NCBI GenBank assembly: GCA_038330415.1 | Contig: JBBQNZ010000009.1 | Span: forward strand, 1 to 53,777 | Origin: Fodinibacter sp038330415 | GTDB lineage: Bacteria > Actinomycetota > Actinomycetes > Actinomycetales > Dermatophilaceae | DNA length: 53,777 bases | Direction of reading: 5' to 3' | Shown: in pieces, positions 42,501 through 51,242 of the stretch | Position numbering within the stretch: position 1 is the stretch's first letter | Layout of the letters: each line of letters opens with the position of its first letter | Position numbers and translations under genes: made by a program | The notes under the pieces: generated by a model | The model's database searches: none | What the model was told of the DNA's origin: nothing | What the model saw: only the letters and a program-made list of their open reading frames with translations

Positions 42501-43394
42501 ATGCCCGACCCGACCGACCTGCCCGTCGCCGACGGAGCGCCCGCGCCCACGGCCTGGCAGGCGCGACGCGAGTGGCGCATGGGGCTCGAGCTGGCCAGCT
42601 CGGCGCTGCGCACCCGCAACCTGAACGCCTGGCCGCGCGGCGACGGCCACCCGGTCATCGTGCTGCCGGGGTTCCTCGCCGGGCCCGAGTCGACGGCGTT
42701 CCTGCGCAGCCACCTGCGCCGGCTGGGCTACCGGGCGCACGACTGGCGCCAGGGCCGCAACCTCGGGGCCAGCCCCGAGCTGGCCGACCAGCTCGAGGAC
42801 CTGCTGCTCGAGCTGCACGACCGCTACGAGCGCAAGGTCAGCCTGGTCGGCTGGAGCGCGGGCGGCATCTACGCCCGCGAGATGGCCCGCGCGCTGCCCG
42901 GCCACACCCGCTCGGTGATCACCTTGGGCAGCCCGTTCCGCGGCCACCCCGCGTCCACCCGGGCCTGGACGATGTACCGCATCATGAACCGGCGTAACCT
43001 GTCGCGGATGTTCACCCAGGAGGCGCTCGCCCAGCGCGCCGCGCCACTCACCGTGCCCACCACGTGCATCTACTCGCGCACCGACGGCATCGTCGCCTGG
43101 GAGTGCTGCGTGTCGGAGCCCGCCCCGCAGACCGAGAACATCGAGGTGCACGCCTCCCACCTCGGCTACGGCCACGAGCTCGAGACGCTGCGCGTCATCG
43201 CCGACCGCCTGGCCCAGCCCGAGGGCCGCTGGATGCCGTACGCCCGGTCGGCGGCTCCCGCACCGTCCGCGGCGCCCACCGCTGTGCCCGTCACGCCGGT
43301 TGCGACCGCACTGCCGGTCGCGACCGCACTGCCCGTCGACGACCCGGACGCCGGCGGCGAGCACGGCGGCCGGGCGCACGGTCGGGCGGTCTGA
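42501..43394 (+). CDS. Alpha/beta-fold hydrolase (lipase-like)
   Basis: The 297-residue protein has HPVIVLPGFLAGPEST (oxyanion region), the nucleophile elbow VGWSAGGIYA with S119, TCIYSRTDGIVAWE (acid) and HASHLGYGHE (His). The last 45 residues are a Pro/Ala/Val tail with a short internal repeat (VATALPVATALPV). It ends 5 nt before a WS/DGAT gene, so it is likely involved in the same neutral-lipid metabolism, as a lipase or esterase. Confidence 0.87.
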   Translation: MPDPTDLPVADGAPAPTAWQARREWRMGLELASSALRTRNLNAWPRGDGHPVIVLPGFLAGPESTAFLRSHLRRLGYRAHDWRQGRNLGASPELADQLEDLLLELHDRYERKVSLVGWSAGGIYAREMARALPGHTRSVITLGSPFRGHPASTRAWTMYRIMNRRNLSRMFTQEALAQRAAPLTVPTTCIYSRTDGIVAWECCVSEPAPQTENIEVHASHLGYGHELETLRVIADRLAQPEGRWMPYARSAAPAPSAAPTAVPVTPVATALPVATALPVDDPDAGGEHGGRAHGRAV

Positions 43395-43399
43395 CGGCC

Positions 43400-44800
43400 G
43401 TGGCCGGATCCCGCTGGGCCTCACCGCTGGACTCGATCTTCCTCATGGGGGAGACCAACGAGACCCTCATGCACGTCGCCTCGATGTTGCACCTCTCCCT
43501 GCCGAAGGATGCCGGCCCCGACTTCCTGGCCGACCTGGTCGCCGAACTGCGCACCTCGCCCATCGAGTCCCCGTGGAACCTGCGCTTGCAGACCCGCATG
43601 CTGATGCGCCAGCCGGTGCACCGCTGGGTGGTCGACCGCGAGTTCGACATCGACTACCACGTGCGTCATTCAGCACTGCCCAGCCCCCGCGGTGAGCGCG
43701 AGCTCGGCGTGCTCGTGTCGCGGCTGCACTCCAACCCGCTCGACTTCCGCCGGCCCCCGTGGGAGCTGCACATCATCGAGGGCCTCTCGGGCAACCGCTT
43801 CGCGGCCTACATCAAGATCCACCACTCCCTGGTCGACGGCTACACCGGCATGCGGCTGCTCGAGCGCGGCCTGTCGCAGGACCCCGACGACCGCGGGCAC
43901 CCGTTCTTCTTCAGCCTCGGCCGGCGCCCGCGCGCCCCGCGCGAGGCCGACCCGGTCGGCGACTTCGCGTCGATCGTGAGCGGCCTGGCGTCGTCGGTCG
44001 GCACGACCCCCTCGGTCGCCAAGGCTCTGGTCGAGACCCAGCTGCGGCGCGGCCGCACGGCCACCCGGGCCGTGACGTCGTACCAGGCGCCGCACTCGGT
44101 GCTGAACAGCCGGGTGGGCCAGTCGCGGCGGTTCGCCACCCAGAAGTACGACCTCGGCCGGCTGCGCGCCGTCGCCAAGGCCCGCGGCGCCACCCTCAAC
44201 GACGTGCTCATGGCGATCTGCGCGGGTGGGCTGCGCCGGTTCCTGGCCGACATGCAACAGCTGCCCGAGAGCCCGCTGATCGCGTTCATCCCGGTCAACG
44301 TGCGACCCAAGGAGAGCGAGGGCGGCGGCAACGCCGTGGGGGCGACCCTGGTGTCGCTGGCCACCGACATCGAGGACCCGCTGGTGCGGCTGGCGACCAT
44401 CACGGCCTCGGCCCGGGCGGCGAAGGCCCGGATGCGCGGCATGAGTGCGGATGCCGTGATGGCCTACAGCGCACTGCTGCTCGCGCCGGCCGCGCTGCAG
44501 GTGGGTCGGGCGATGAGCGGCCTTCCCCTGCCGGTGCCGACCACGCTCAACGTCTGCATCTCGAACGTGCCCGGCCCCAAGGAGACGCTGTACTGGCGCG
44601 GGGCACGGCTCGAGGCGACCTACCCGGTGTCGATCCCCGGCCACTCGATGGCGCTCAACATCACCGCGCACTCCTATGCGGGGGCCCTGGACGTCGGGTT
44701 CGTCGGCGACCGCGAGGCGCTGCCCCACCTCCAGCGCCTCGCCGTGTTCACGGGTGAGGCGCTCGACGAGCTCGAGGCGGCGGTGGCCGCACTGGAGTGA
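43400..44800 (+). CDS. Wax ester synthase/diacylglycerol acyltransferase (WS/DGAT)
   Basis: The 466-residue protein has the catalytic KIHHSLVDG (HHxxxDG at 141-147), RRPPWELHIIEGL, LNDVLMAICAGGLRRFL, VNVRPKESEGGGNAVG and the C-terminal NVCISNVPGPKETLYW, all WS/DGAT hallmarks. It esterifies acyl-CoA to long-chain alcohols or diacylglycerol, giving storage wax esters or triacylglycerol. The GTG start at 43400 is 5 nt after the hydrolase stop. Confidence 0.93.
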   Translation: MAGSRWASPLDSIFLMGETNETLMHVASMLHLSLPKDAGPDFLADLVAELRTSPIESPWNLRLQTRMLMRQPVHRWVVDREFDIDYHVRHSALPSPRGERELGVLVSRLHSNPLDFRRPPWELHIIEGLSGNRFAAYIKIHHSLVDGYTGMRLLERGLSQDPDDRGHPFFFSLGRRPRAPREADPVGDFASIVSGLASSVGTTPSVAKALVETQLRRGRTATRAVTSYQAPHSVLNSRVGQSRRFATQKYDLGRLRAVAKARGATLNDVLMAICAGGLRRFLADMQQLPESPLIAFIPVNVRPKESEGGGNAVGATLVSLATDIEDPLVRLATITASARAAKARMRGMSADAVMAYSALLLAPAALQVGRAMSGLPLPVPTTLNVCISNVPGPKETLYWRGARLEATYPVSIPGHSMALNITAHSYAGALDVGFVGDREALPHLQRLAVFTGEALDELEAAVAALE

Positions 44801-44809
44801 CGGGGCGGG

Positions 44810-45229
44810 TCAGCCCTCGCCGCCCCCGCCGGTGCCGATGTTGACCAGCCACGAGATGCCGAACCTGTCATCGAGCATGCCGAACTCGTCGCCCCACATC
44901 TGCTTCTCGAGCGGCGTGGTGATGGTCGCGCCGTCGGACAGGCGCTCCCAGTAACCGCGCAGCGCGTCGTCGTCGCCGCTGAGGCTGACCGCGAAGTTCG
45001 AGCCGGCGACGACCTCGCCCATGCCCGGCCCGGCGTCGGACACCATGAGCGTGAACCCTTCGGGGGTCTCGAGCTGGGAGTGCATGACCCGGTCGGAGCC
45101 CTCGCCCTCCTGGCCGAACTCGGCGAAGGTGCTGATCGCGACCTCGCCGCCGAAGACGTGCTGGTAGAAGGTGATCGCCTCGCGGGCGTTTCCGTTGAAG
45201 TTCAGGTACGGGTTGAGCCGTGCTGCCAT
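44810..45229 (-). CDS. VOC family protein (PhnB-like)
   Basis: The 139-residue protein begins ARLNPYLNFNGNAREAITFY and has VFGGEVAISTFAEFG, then WGDEFGMLDDRFGISWLVN, the PhnB-like glyoxalase/dioxygenase (vicinal oxygen chelate) fold. The function of this branch is unknown. ATG 45229 is chosen for the AAGGGAG site; the longer upstream frame is not protein-like. Confidence 0.88.
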   Translation of the reverse strand: MAARLNPYLNFNGNAREAITFYQHVFGGEVAISTFAEFGQEGEGSDRVMHSQLETPEGFTLMVSDAGPGMGEVVAGSNFAVSLSGDDDALRGYWERLSDGATITTPLEKQMWGDEFGMLDDRFGISWLVNIGTGGGGEG

Positions 45230-45402
45230 GGTCGACTCCCTTGGGCCGTTGGTGACGCGCGGGCGCGGTGGTCGCCCGCGTGCGCCGACGTTACGCCGGG
45301 CCGCCGACACCGTCACGGGTGCAGGCCGCCCCCTCCGGCGACTCGGCGACGTCGCGAGGCGAACCCTTGTCCACGGCATCCGGGCCGAGGACGATCGAGT
45401 GC

Positions 45403-45852
45403 ATGACCACCGTCTACGAGGCCGCCGGCGGGGATGCCGGGCTGCTCGCCCTCGCCCGAGCCTGGCACGAGCGCTGCCTGGCCGACCCGGTCGCCAGCCA
45501 CCCGTTCGACCACGGCGACCTCCACCCCCAGCACGTCGAGCGGCTCGCCGCCTACTGGGCCGAGGCACTGGGCGGGCCGGCCACCTTCACCGACACGATG
45601 AACGACGAGGCCGACGTGCTGCGGATTCACGCAGGCAACGGCGAGCACCGCGAGCTCGACGAGTGTGCCGTCGCGTGCTTCGACGCCGCACTCGCCGACG
45701 TCGGCCTCACCGAGCAGCCCCTGCGGGGCGTGCTGCACGACTACTTCGCCTGGTCGACCGACCGGATGGGCCTGCACCCCGACTCGCCCGACACCGTCGC
45801 CGACGACGAGCGCCTGCCGCACTGGGACTGGCACGGGCTCGTCACCCGCTGA
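45403..45852 (+). CDS. Truncated haemoglobin (group II-like globin)
   Basis: The 149-residue protein begins TTVYEAAGGDAGLLALARAW and has HPFDHGDLHPQHVERLAAYW, GGPATFTD and LHDYFAWSTDRM, matching the short globin family. The conserved H in PQHVERLA is the likely proximal histidine. Roles in this family include NO or O2 chemistry. CGAT of GACGAT (45391-45396) is 6-7 nt before the ATG, a leaderless layout. Confidence 0.83.
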   Translation: MTTVYEAAGGDAGLLALARAWHERCLADPVASHPFDHGDLHPQHVERLAAYWAEALGGPATFTDTMNDEADVLRIHAGNGEHRELDECAVACFDAALADVGLTEQPLRGVLHDYFAWSTDRMGLHPDSPDTVADDERLPHWDWHGLVTR

Positions 45853-45861
45853 GCGGCCGGG

Positions 45862-46347
45862 TCAGAGGTCGACGGTGTCGTTGTCGCCGTCGTCGGGGCG
45901 CGAGCCGGTCACCTTGGCCTTGAGCACGCCCACGAGGGTGCCCACCTTGCCCGGGGAGTCCCAGTACTCGGCGCTCTCGCCGTCGACCCGGATGACGGCC
46001 ACCCGCGGGTCGTCCGGCTCGCACTGGAACCAGGCTTCAGCGAAGTCGTTCCACAGCTCGCGCGCCTTCGCGACATCCTGGGTCACCGACGCGCTGCCGG
46101 CCAGCGAGACCCACTTCCCCTCCTGCGTGAACGCCACGTTGACGTCGGGGCGCCGGCGGATCTCCTCGGCCTTCTCCGAGTCCGAGAAGGCGAGGAACCA
46201 CAGGGTGCCGTCGGGGTCGGCCTGCTGGCACGCCATCGGTCGGGACGCCAGGATGCCGGAGTCGTCGTGGACGGTGGTCAGCATGGCGGTGCGCTGGTCC
46301 TTGATCAGGTCGTGCACGTGCTCGGCGCCGTTGTCGTGGTGGGACAT
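45862..46347 (-). CDS. Pyridoxamine 5'-phosphate oxidase-fold protein (general stress protein 26-like)
   Basis: The 161-residue protein has DQRTAMLTTVHDDSGILASR, TLWFLAFSDSEKAEEIRR, VNVAFTQEGKWVSLAGSA and WFQCEPDDPRVAVIRV, the FMN-binding split-barrel family often called general stress protein 26. Its substrate is unknown. An AAGGAG site lies before the ATG at 46347. Confidence 0.88.
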   Translation of the reverse strand: MSHHDNGAEHVHDLIKDQRTAMLTTVHDDSGILASRPMACQQADPDGTLWFLAFSDSEKAEEIRRRPDVNVAFTQEGKWVSLAGSASVTQDVAKARELWNDFAEAWFQCEPDDPRVAVIRVDGESAEYWDSPGKVGTLVGVLKAKVTGSRPDDGDNDTVDL

Positions 46348-46452
46348 CGCTGCTCCTTCGAGGTCGTCGGAGTGCCCGACGTTAGGTCAGGCCGGATGCC
46401 GGGTGGGCTTCACGAGCGCGCGAATCCGCAGGTCAACGGGCCATCTGTCGAA

Positions 46453-46529
46453 GGTTGCACTGAGGTTGAGGTTGCACTGAGGTCGAGGTTGCACCGCGGT
46501 CGTGGTTGCACTGCGGTCGAGGTTGCTCA
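46453..46529. repeat. 17-bp tandem repeat, about 4.5 copies
   Basis: GGTTGCACTGAGGTTGA recurs every 17 nt from 46453, 46470, 46487, 46504 and (partial) 46521, with 1-4 changes per copy. It lies between two minus-strand genes and the last copy contains the stop codon of the DUF2237 gene. Confidence 0.85.
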
Positions 46530-46919
46530 GGGCGCGAGCGAGCTCGGGTCCTCGGGCACGTCGACGGCGTGCTGCTGCAGGGCCGACAGGGGAACCACGC
46601 GCAGCACCGCCTCGGAGGTGGCGGCGAGCACGACGGGTGCCGCGACGCCCTCGGCGTGGGCGCGCGCCCAGTTCGCGGCCGTGACGCACCAGCGGTCACC
46701 GGGCACCAGGCCGGGGAAGCGGTAGGCCGGCACCGGGGTCGAGAGGTCGTTGCCGATGGCGCGCTGGTGCTCGAGGAAGTCGGCGGTGACGACGGCGCAG
46801 ATGGTGTGGCTGCCGCGGTCCTCCGGCCCGGTGCTGCAGCACCCGTCGCGGTAGAAGCCGGTCATCGGGTCGGTGCCGCACTCCTGCAGCTCGCCGCCGA
46901 GGACGTTGCGTTCGGTCAC
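46527..46919 (-). CDS. DUF2237 family protein
   Basis: The 130-residue protein begins TERNVLGGELQECGTDPMTG and continues FYRDGCC, HTICAVVTADFLEHQ and PGDRWCVTAANWARA, diagnostic of DUF2237. The function is unknown. The GTG start at 46919 stands 6 nt after a minus-strand CATGCT. Its 3' end lies in the 17-bp tandem repeat. Confidence 0.88.
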   Translation of the reverse strand: MTERNVLGGELQECGTDPMTGFYRDGCCSTGPEDRGSHTICAVVTADFLEHQRAIGNDLSTPVPAYRFPGLVPGDRWCVTAANWARAHAEGVAAPVVLAATSEAVLRVVPLSALQQHAVDVPEDPSSLAP

Positions 46920-47058
46920 CCGCCCAGCATGGCCGAACCGACCCCTTCACAGCCACCGGTCGCCCGACCTCGGTCCGGCCGCGGTGACCACCTTCGTCGC
47001 CCCGAGATCGTGTGGACGCCTCGTACCGCGCTGACCTGCGCGGGGTCACACTGTCGGG

Positions 47059-48072
47059 GTGGACTGGTACCTGGATCGTCGCGAGCTGGTCGGTGACCTG
47101 CGCCGTGAGGTGACCCAGTACCTCGAACGCCACGCGGTGCCCGGCAGCGACGACGAGATCGCCGACGCCGAGCTCATCGTCTCCGAGGCCGTCGGCAACG
47201 CGGTGCGGCACACCGCCGGGCCGGTGTGGGTCTCACTGGGCTGGTCCACCCAGCTGCCCGTGCTGGAGGTATACGACATCGGCCCCGGCTTCGACGCCGA
47301 CCAGCTGCGCGCCGCGCCCGTCGCACCGGAGTCCGACGCGCTCGGGGACACCGACCCCGAGCTGCTGGCCGACTCCGGCCGGGGGCTGCAGATCATCACC
47401 GCGCTCGCACCCGCGGTGAGCGCCTCGGCGCGAGCCAACGCGGGCATGGTGGTGTCGGTGGTCCTGCCGGTGCCGCGGCGCACGACGCCCACGTTCGACC
47501 CGCCGCAGCGGCGCGCCAACGTGCTGCCCGCCCTGACCGAGGCCCGGTCGGAGGGTGGGTTCGGCAAGGAGTCGTTCCTGCGCGCCCTGGTCGTACAGCT
47601 CTCGCAGACCGTCGAGGCCAACCACGGGCCCGACGCGGCGGAGGCGGCGATCGCGCAGGTGGGCACCGACATCGGCGGGCAGATGGAGAAGGAGTTCCGC
47701 CTCGCGGAGGCGGTGGTGGGCCGGATGACGCCCGAGCAGCTGGGCCGCTGCTTCGTGCGCCTCAAGCACGCCATCGACGGCGGTTTCACCGTGGTGGAGG
47801 CCAACGCCGAGCGCATCGTCATGGAGAACACCCGCTGCCCCTTCGGCGACTCGGTGCTGCGCGCCCCGGCCCTGTGCCGGATGACGTCGAGCGTCTTCGG
47901 CGGCATCGCCGCCCGCAACGCCCCCGACGACGTCGCTGTGCTCCTCGAGGAGCGCATCGCCGTGGGCGACCCCGGATGCCGTGTGGTCGTCTCCCTGGTG
48001 CCGCCGGCGCCCGCGGCGGCGCCGTTCGCCCACCGCTACCGGATGCCGTCCACCGGCACCGAGAGGGCCTAG
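47059..48072 (+). CDS. HATPase (RsbW-like) plus methanogen-output-domain protein
   Basis: The 337-residue protein has an N-terminal anti-sigma-type HATPase (VSEAVGNAVRHTAGPVWV, VYDIGPGFD, DSGRGLQIITAL, about 1-140). A C-terminal domain follows (KESFLRALVVQLSQTVEANH; ENTRCPFGDSVLRAPALCRM; GGIAARN) resembling methanogen output domain 1, whose cysteines may bind a ligand. The GTG start is 6 nt after CACACT. The stop overlaps that of the convergent SpoIIE phosphatase (CTAG). The pairing suggests a partner-switching signal path, which is inference. Confidence 0.82.
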   Translation: MDWYLDRRELVGDLRREVTQYLERHAVPGSDDEIADAELIVSEAVGNAVRHTAGPVWVSLGWSTQLPVLEVYDIGPGFDADQLRAAPVAPESDALGDTDPELLADSGRGLQIITALAPAVSASARANAGMVVSVVLPVPRRTTPTFDPPQRRANVLPALTEARSEGGFGKESFLRALVVQLSQTVEANHGPDAAEAAIAQVGTDIGGQMEKEFRLAEAVVGRMTPEQLGRCFVRLKHAIDGGFTVVEANAERIVMENTRCPFGDSVLRAPALCRMTSSVFGGIAARNAPDDVAVLLEERIAVGDPGCRVVVSLVPPAPAAAPFAHRYRMPSTGTERA

Positions 48073-49967
48073 GCCCGGCGGCGCAGGCCCAGGGCCGCCA
48101 TGTCGTCGTCGTAGGTGTCGTCGCGCACGGAGTCGACGACGAGCTGCACGCCATCGGCCAGCGACGCGTGCGCCAGCTGGGGCACCGCGTCGGCCAGCCG
48201 GTCCAGCCCGGTGCCGATGTCCTCGTCGCGCCGCTCGACCAGCCCGTCGGTGTAGGCCAGCAGGGTGTCGCCCACGTCGAACACCACCGTGGCCCGCTCC
48301 CGGCCGTGCGCCACCACCCCCAGCGGCGGACCGTCGGCGAAGGGCAGCCACTGGACGGACCCGTCGCCGCGCAGCACCATCGGGGGCGGGTGCCCGGCGT
48401 TGCCCACGAGCAGGTGGCCCGCCGACGCATCGGCCAGCACGTAGACGAGGGTCACCAGCTGGTCGCTGCCGTAGGTGAGGACCATCGTGTCCAGCTTGCC
48501 GAGCACCACGGCCGGGTCGGGGTCGATCGAGGCGAACGCGCGGGTGGCCGCGCGCATCTCGGCCATCGCCGCTGCCGCGGAGACGCCCCGGCCCATCACG
48601 TCACCCATGAACGCGACGTGGCGCCCGTGGCCGAGGGTGAAGGCGTCGTAGAAGTCGCCGCCGATCTCGGCCCGGCCCGAGGGCCGGTAGTCGCACGACA
48701 CCTCCCAGCAGTCGTCGCCGGTCAGGGCCTGCGGCAGCACGGCGCGCTGCAGCTGCTCGGCCGCCGCCCGGGTCTGGCTGTAGAGCTCGGCGTTGTCGAT
48801 GGCCGTCGCGGCTCGCCGGGCGAGGTGCTCGGCGAAGCGGACGTCGTCCCAGTCGTAGAGCCGGTCCTCGTCGGTGGAGACCCAGGTGAGCACACCGATG
48901 ACCCGGCCGCGGACGAACAGGGGCACGAGCAGGGCGCTGCGCAGCTGGAGCTCGCGGGCGATGCGCAGGTGCTCGGGGTCGCGGGAACCGGCGACGAGCA
49001 TCTCGTCGGTGATCTCGTGCAACAGCTCGGGCCGCCCGGACAGCGCCACCGCCCGAGCCCCGGTCGGGCTGTCGGGGTCGGGGGGCCAGCGCTCCTGCAG
49101 GGCGACAGCGAGCTCGACCTTCTTCGGGTCGATGTGGGCGACCGCGAGGCGGTGCACCCGTCCGTCGCGCACGATGTCGATGGCGCACCAGTCGGCGAAG
49201 GTGGGCACCGCCAGCCGGGCGACCCGGCGCGTGGTCACCTCGAGGTCGAGACTGCTGGCCAGCTCGATCGACGCCTCGGCCAGGAACTCCAGGCGGGCGG
49301 TCTGCCGGCGGGCGACGTCGGAGGCCTCGATGCGCTCGAAGGCCTGCGCGCAGGTGTCAGCCATGATGTCGAGGAAGTCGAGCTCGGTGGGGTCCGGCTG
49401 CAGCGCGCCCGGCCGGGACAGGTGGATGGCCCCGATCGTGCGGCCGGCGACCCGCAGCGGCAGGGTCACGACCGTGCGCTCACCGCGGTCGACACCGGGG
49501 AGGTCCGGGTACGCCCGGCTGATCGCGGCGGCCCCCACCAGCAGCAGCCGCCGGCCGGACCGGATGACGTCGTTCGTCGCCATGGTCTTCGACAGCGGCG
49601 CCACCTCCCACTGCCGTGCCTCGGGCAGCGGGAGCCCGCGCAGCCCGACGATCCGCACGTCGTCGCCGTCGCGCAGGGCGAGCGCGGCGATCGTCGCGCC
49701 CACGGCATCGGCCATGTGGTAGGTCACGATCTTGATCACCGCGTCGACCGAGTCGGCCGTGACGAGCTCGCTGGTCACCCGCGCAAGGCGCGTCAGGCTC
49801 TCTGCGACCCGATCGGCGATGCGGGTCGGGTCGCCAGAGGGTTCCGGTGCGGCCGCCACGCGCTGATCGTTGCAGGTCAGTGCCGTTTTGTCTCCGGCTT
49901 CGATGGAGGGTGCGCCCACGACGCCGTGGACGGTGGTGCGAACCTGGCGGCCGGGCCGGCCGAACAA
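48069..49967 (-). CDS. GAF-domain SpoIIE/PP2C-type phosphatase (RsbU-like)
   Basis: The 632-residue protein has two GAF-like domains (about 55-200 and 230-400; VVTLPLRVAGRTIGAIHLSR and LVPLFVRGRVIGVLTWVS) and a SpoIIE phosphatase domain (AVLPQALTGDDCWEV, RAEIGGDFYDAFTLG, AFMGDVMGRGVSAAA, NAGHPPPMVL, LAYTDGLVERRDEDIG) with the Asp residues that bind Mn2+. It would dephosphorylate an anti-sigma-factor antagonist. The start is uncertain: TTG 49967 is the longest; a GTG near codon 18 is possible. No STAS-domain antagonist is nearby. Confidence 0.9.
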   Translation of the reverse strand: MFGRPGRQVRTTVHGVVGAPSIEAGDKTALTCNDQRVAAAPEPSGDPTRIADRVAESLTRLARVTSELVTADSVDAVIKIVTYHMADAVGATIAALALRDGDDVRIVGLRGLPLPEARQWEVAPLSKTMATNDVIRSGRRLLLVGAAAISRAYPDLPGVDRGERTVVTLPLRVAGRTIGAIHLSRPGALQPDPTELDFLDIMADTCAQAFERIEASDVARRQTARLEFLAEASIELASSLDLEVTTRRVARLAVPTFADWCAIDIVRDGRVHRLAVAHIDPKKVELAVALQERWPPDPDSPTGARAVALSGRPELLHEITDEMLVAGSRDPEHLRIARELQLRSALLVPLFVRGRVIGVLTWVSTDEDRLYDWDDVRFAEHLARRAATAIDNAELYSQTRAAAEQLQRAVLPQALTGDDCWEVSCDYRPSGRAEIGGDFYDAFTLGHGRHVAFMGDVMGRGVSAAAAMAEMRAATRAFASIDPDPAVVLGKLDTMVLTYGSDQLVTLVYVLADASAGHLLVGNAGHPPPMVLRGDGSVQWLPFADGPPLGVVAHGRERATVVFDVGDTLLAYTDGLVERRDEDIGTGLDRLADAVPQLAHASLADGVQLVVDSVRDDTYDDDMAALGLRRRA

Positions 49968-49971
49968 GGGT

Positions 49972-50013
49972 TTGTCTAAGGTATGTGCAAGGATGGGCCA
50001 CGTTGTCTAGGCT
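49972..50013. promoter_or_regulatory. Direct repeats in the carotenoid/phosphatase divergent promoter
   Basis: TTGTCTAAG (49972-49980) and TTGTCTAGG (50003-50011) are 31 nt apart (three helical turns). TAGGCT (50008-50013) can be the -10 for crtE. The repeats may bind the regulator of carotenoid genes; none is encoded in the window. Confidence 0.45.
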
Positions 50014-50090
50014 CAGTGCACCACAGCAGGCGTGCAGGTGGGTCTGGTTGAATCGATGCCCGAGGGGCGAGGGACGAGGCGGTTGAGTCG

Positions 50091-51242
50091 ATGAGTGCCG
50101 AGGTGACCACCATGGACCTCGACGCCCGGCGCGGTGCCCGGTCCGTCGAGACCACGCTGTGCGCGGTCGACGCCCTGCTCGAGACGACCTTCGTCGAGCT
50201 CTCCGAGGCGTTGCGGCAGGCCGCCGAGGGCACCGGCGACGGCGGCACCGCCGACCCGTGGCGCGACCTGCCCGGCCACGACCCCGGCCCGCTCGGCGTC
50301 GACCTGGTCGGCGAGCTCGCCCAGCGCGCCCGCAACCATGGCAAGCGCCTGCGGCCGGTGCTGGCCCACTGGGGCTGCGCCGTCGCCGGCGGTCGCAGCG
50401 ACACCCACCCCCAGCTCGTGCGGGTCGCCGCGGCCCTCGAGCTGTTGCACCTGTTCGCCCTGATCCAGGACGACGTCATGGACCGCTCGGCGTCGCGCCG
50501 CGGCCTGCCGACCCTGCACGTCGTCGCCGCCGAGCTGCACCACGAGCACGCCGGTCTGGGTGACCCCGCCCTGTTCGGCGACAGCGTCGCCACCCTGGTC
50601 TCCGACCTGGCCCTGAGCGAGGCCACCATGCTGGTCGCCGGCACCGCCCCCGAGGTGCGCGCCGCCTGGCGGCTGATGGCCGTCGAGCTGGTCGAGGGTC
50701 AGCTGCTCGACGTCACCCACACCGCCGGCCGCCGTCGCGACCTGCCGACCTCCCGGCGCATCGCCCGGTTCAAGAGCGGCCGCTACACCATCACCCGGCC
50801 GCTCCAGCTCGGCGCGCTCGTCGGTGGGGCCGACCCCGAGCTGGTGCGCCGCCTGGTCACCTGGGGCGACCTCGTGGGCGACGCCTTCGCGGTCCGCGAC
50901 GACGTGCTCGGGGTCTGGGGTGACCCCGCCCGCACCGGCAAGCCCGCGGGCGACGACCTGCGCTCCGGCAAGCCCACCGCGCTGCTCACCTGGGCCGGCC
51001 AGCTGCTTCCCGACTCCGCGCGCCCGCTACTGGCCGCCTGCGACTCCGGCACCCTCGACGACGCCGGCGTCGACGCCCTCCAGCAGGCGATGGCCGACGC
51101 CGGGGTGCGCGAGCGGGCCGAGGATGCCGTGGCCGAGCTGGTGGGGCGCGCGCATCGGGCGCTCGACGCCCTCGACGTCGACCCCGAAGCGGATGCCGCG
51201 CTGCGCGACCTCGCCGATGCTGTCGCCTGGCGGTCCGCGTGA
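50091..51242 (+). CDS. crtE: Geranylgeranyl diphosphate synthase (polyprenyl synthetase)
   Basis: The 383-residue trans-prenyltransferase has GKRLRPVL, the first Asp-rich motif LIQDDVMDRS (DDxxD) and the second, AFAVRDDVLGVWGD. It makes C20 diphosphate for carotenoids. It is first in the cluster and overlaps crtI (GTGA). The N-terminus is 40 residues longer than many homologues. Confidence 0.92.
   Translation: MSAEVTTMDLDARRGARSVETTLCAVDALLETTFVELSEALRQAAEGTGDGGTADPWRDLPGHDPGPLGVDLVGELAQRARNHGKRLRPVLAHWGCAVAGGRSDTHPQLVRVAAALELLHLFALIQDDVMDRSASRRGLPTLHVVAAELHHEHAGLGDPALFGDSVATLVSDLALSEATMLVAGTAPEVRAAWRLMAVELVEGQLLDVTHTAGRRRDLPTSRRIARFKSGRYTITRPLQLGALVGGADPELVRRLVTWGDLVGDAFAVRDDVLGVWGDPARTGKPAGDDLRSGKPTALLTWAGQLLPDSARPLLAACDSGTLDDAGVDALQQAMADAGVRERAEDAVAELVGRAHRALDALDVDPEADAALRDLADAVAWRSA

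Noticed and set aside
42501..44800. Polyhydroxyalkanoate locus
   Set aside because: The acyltransferase has HHxxxDG of WS/DGAT, and the hydrolase lacks PHA-synthase features.
46453..46529. CRISPR array
   Set aside because: Repeats are 17 bp and directly contiguous without spacers, and no cas genes are present.
47226..49979. 917-residue plus-strand frame
   Set aside because: It is antisense to the SpoIIE phosphatase and out of frame with the HATPase gene. Its composition is that of a shadow frame.
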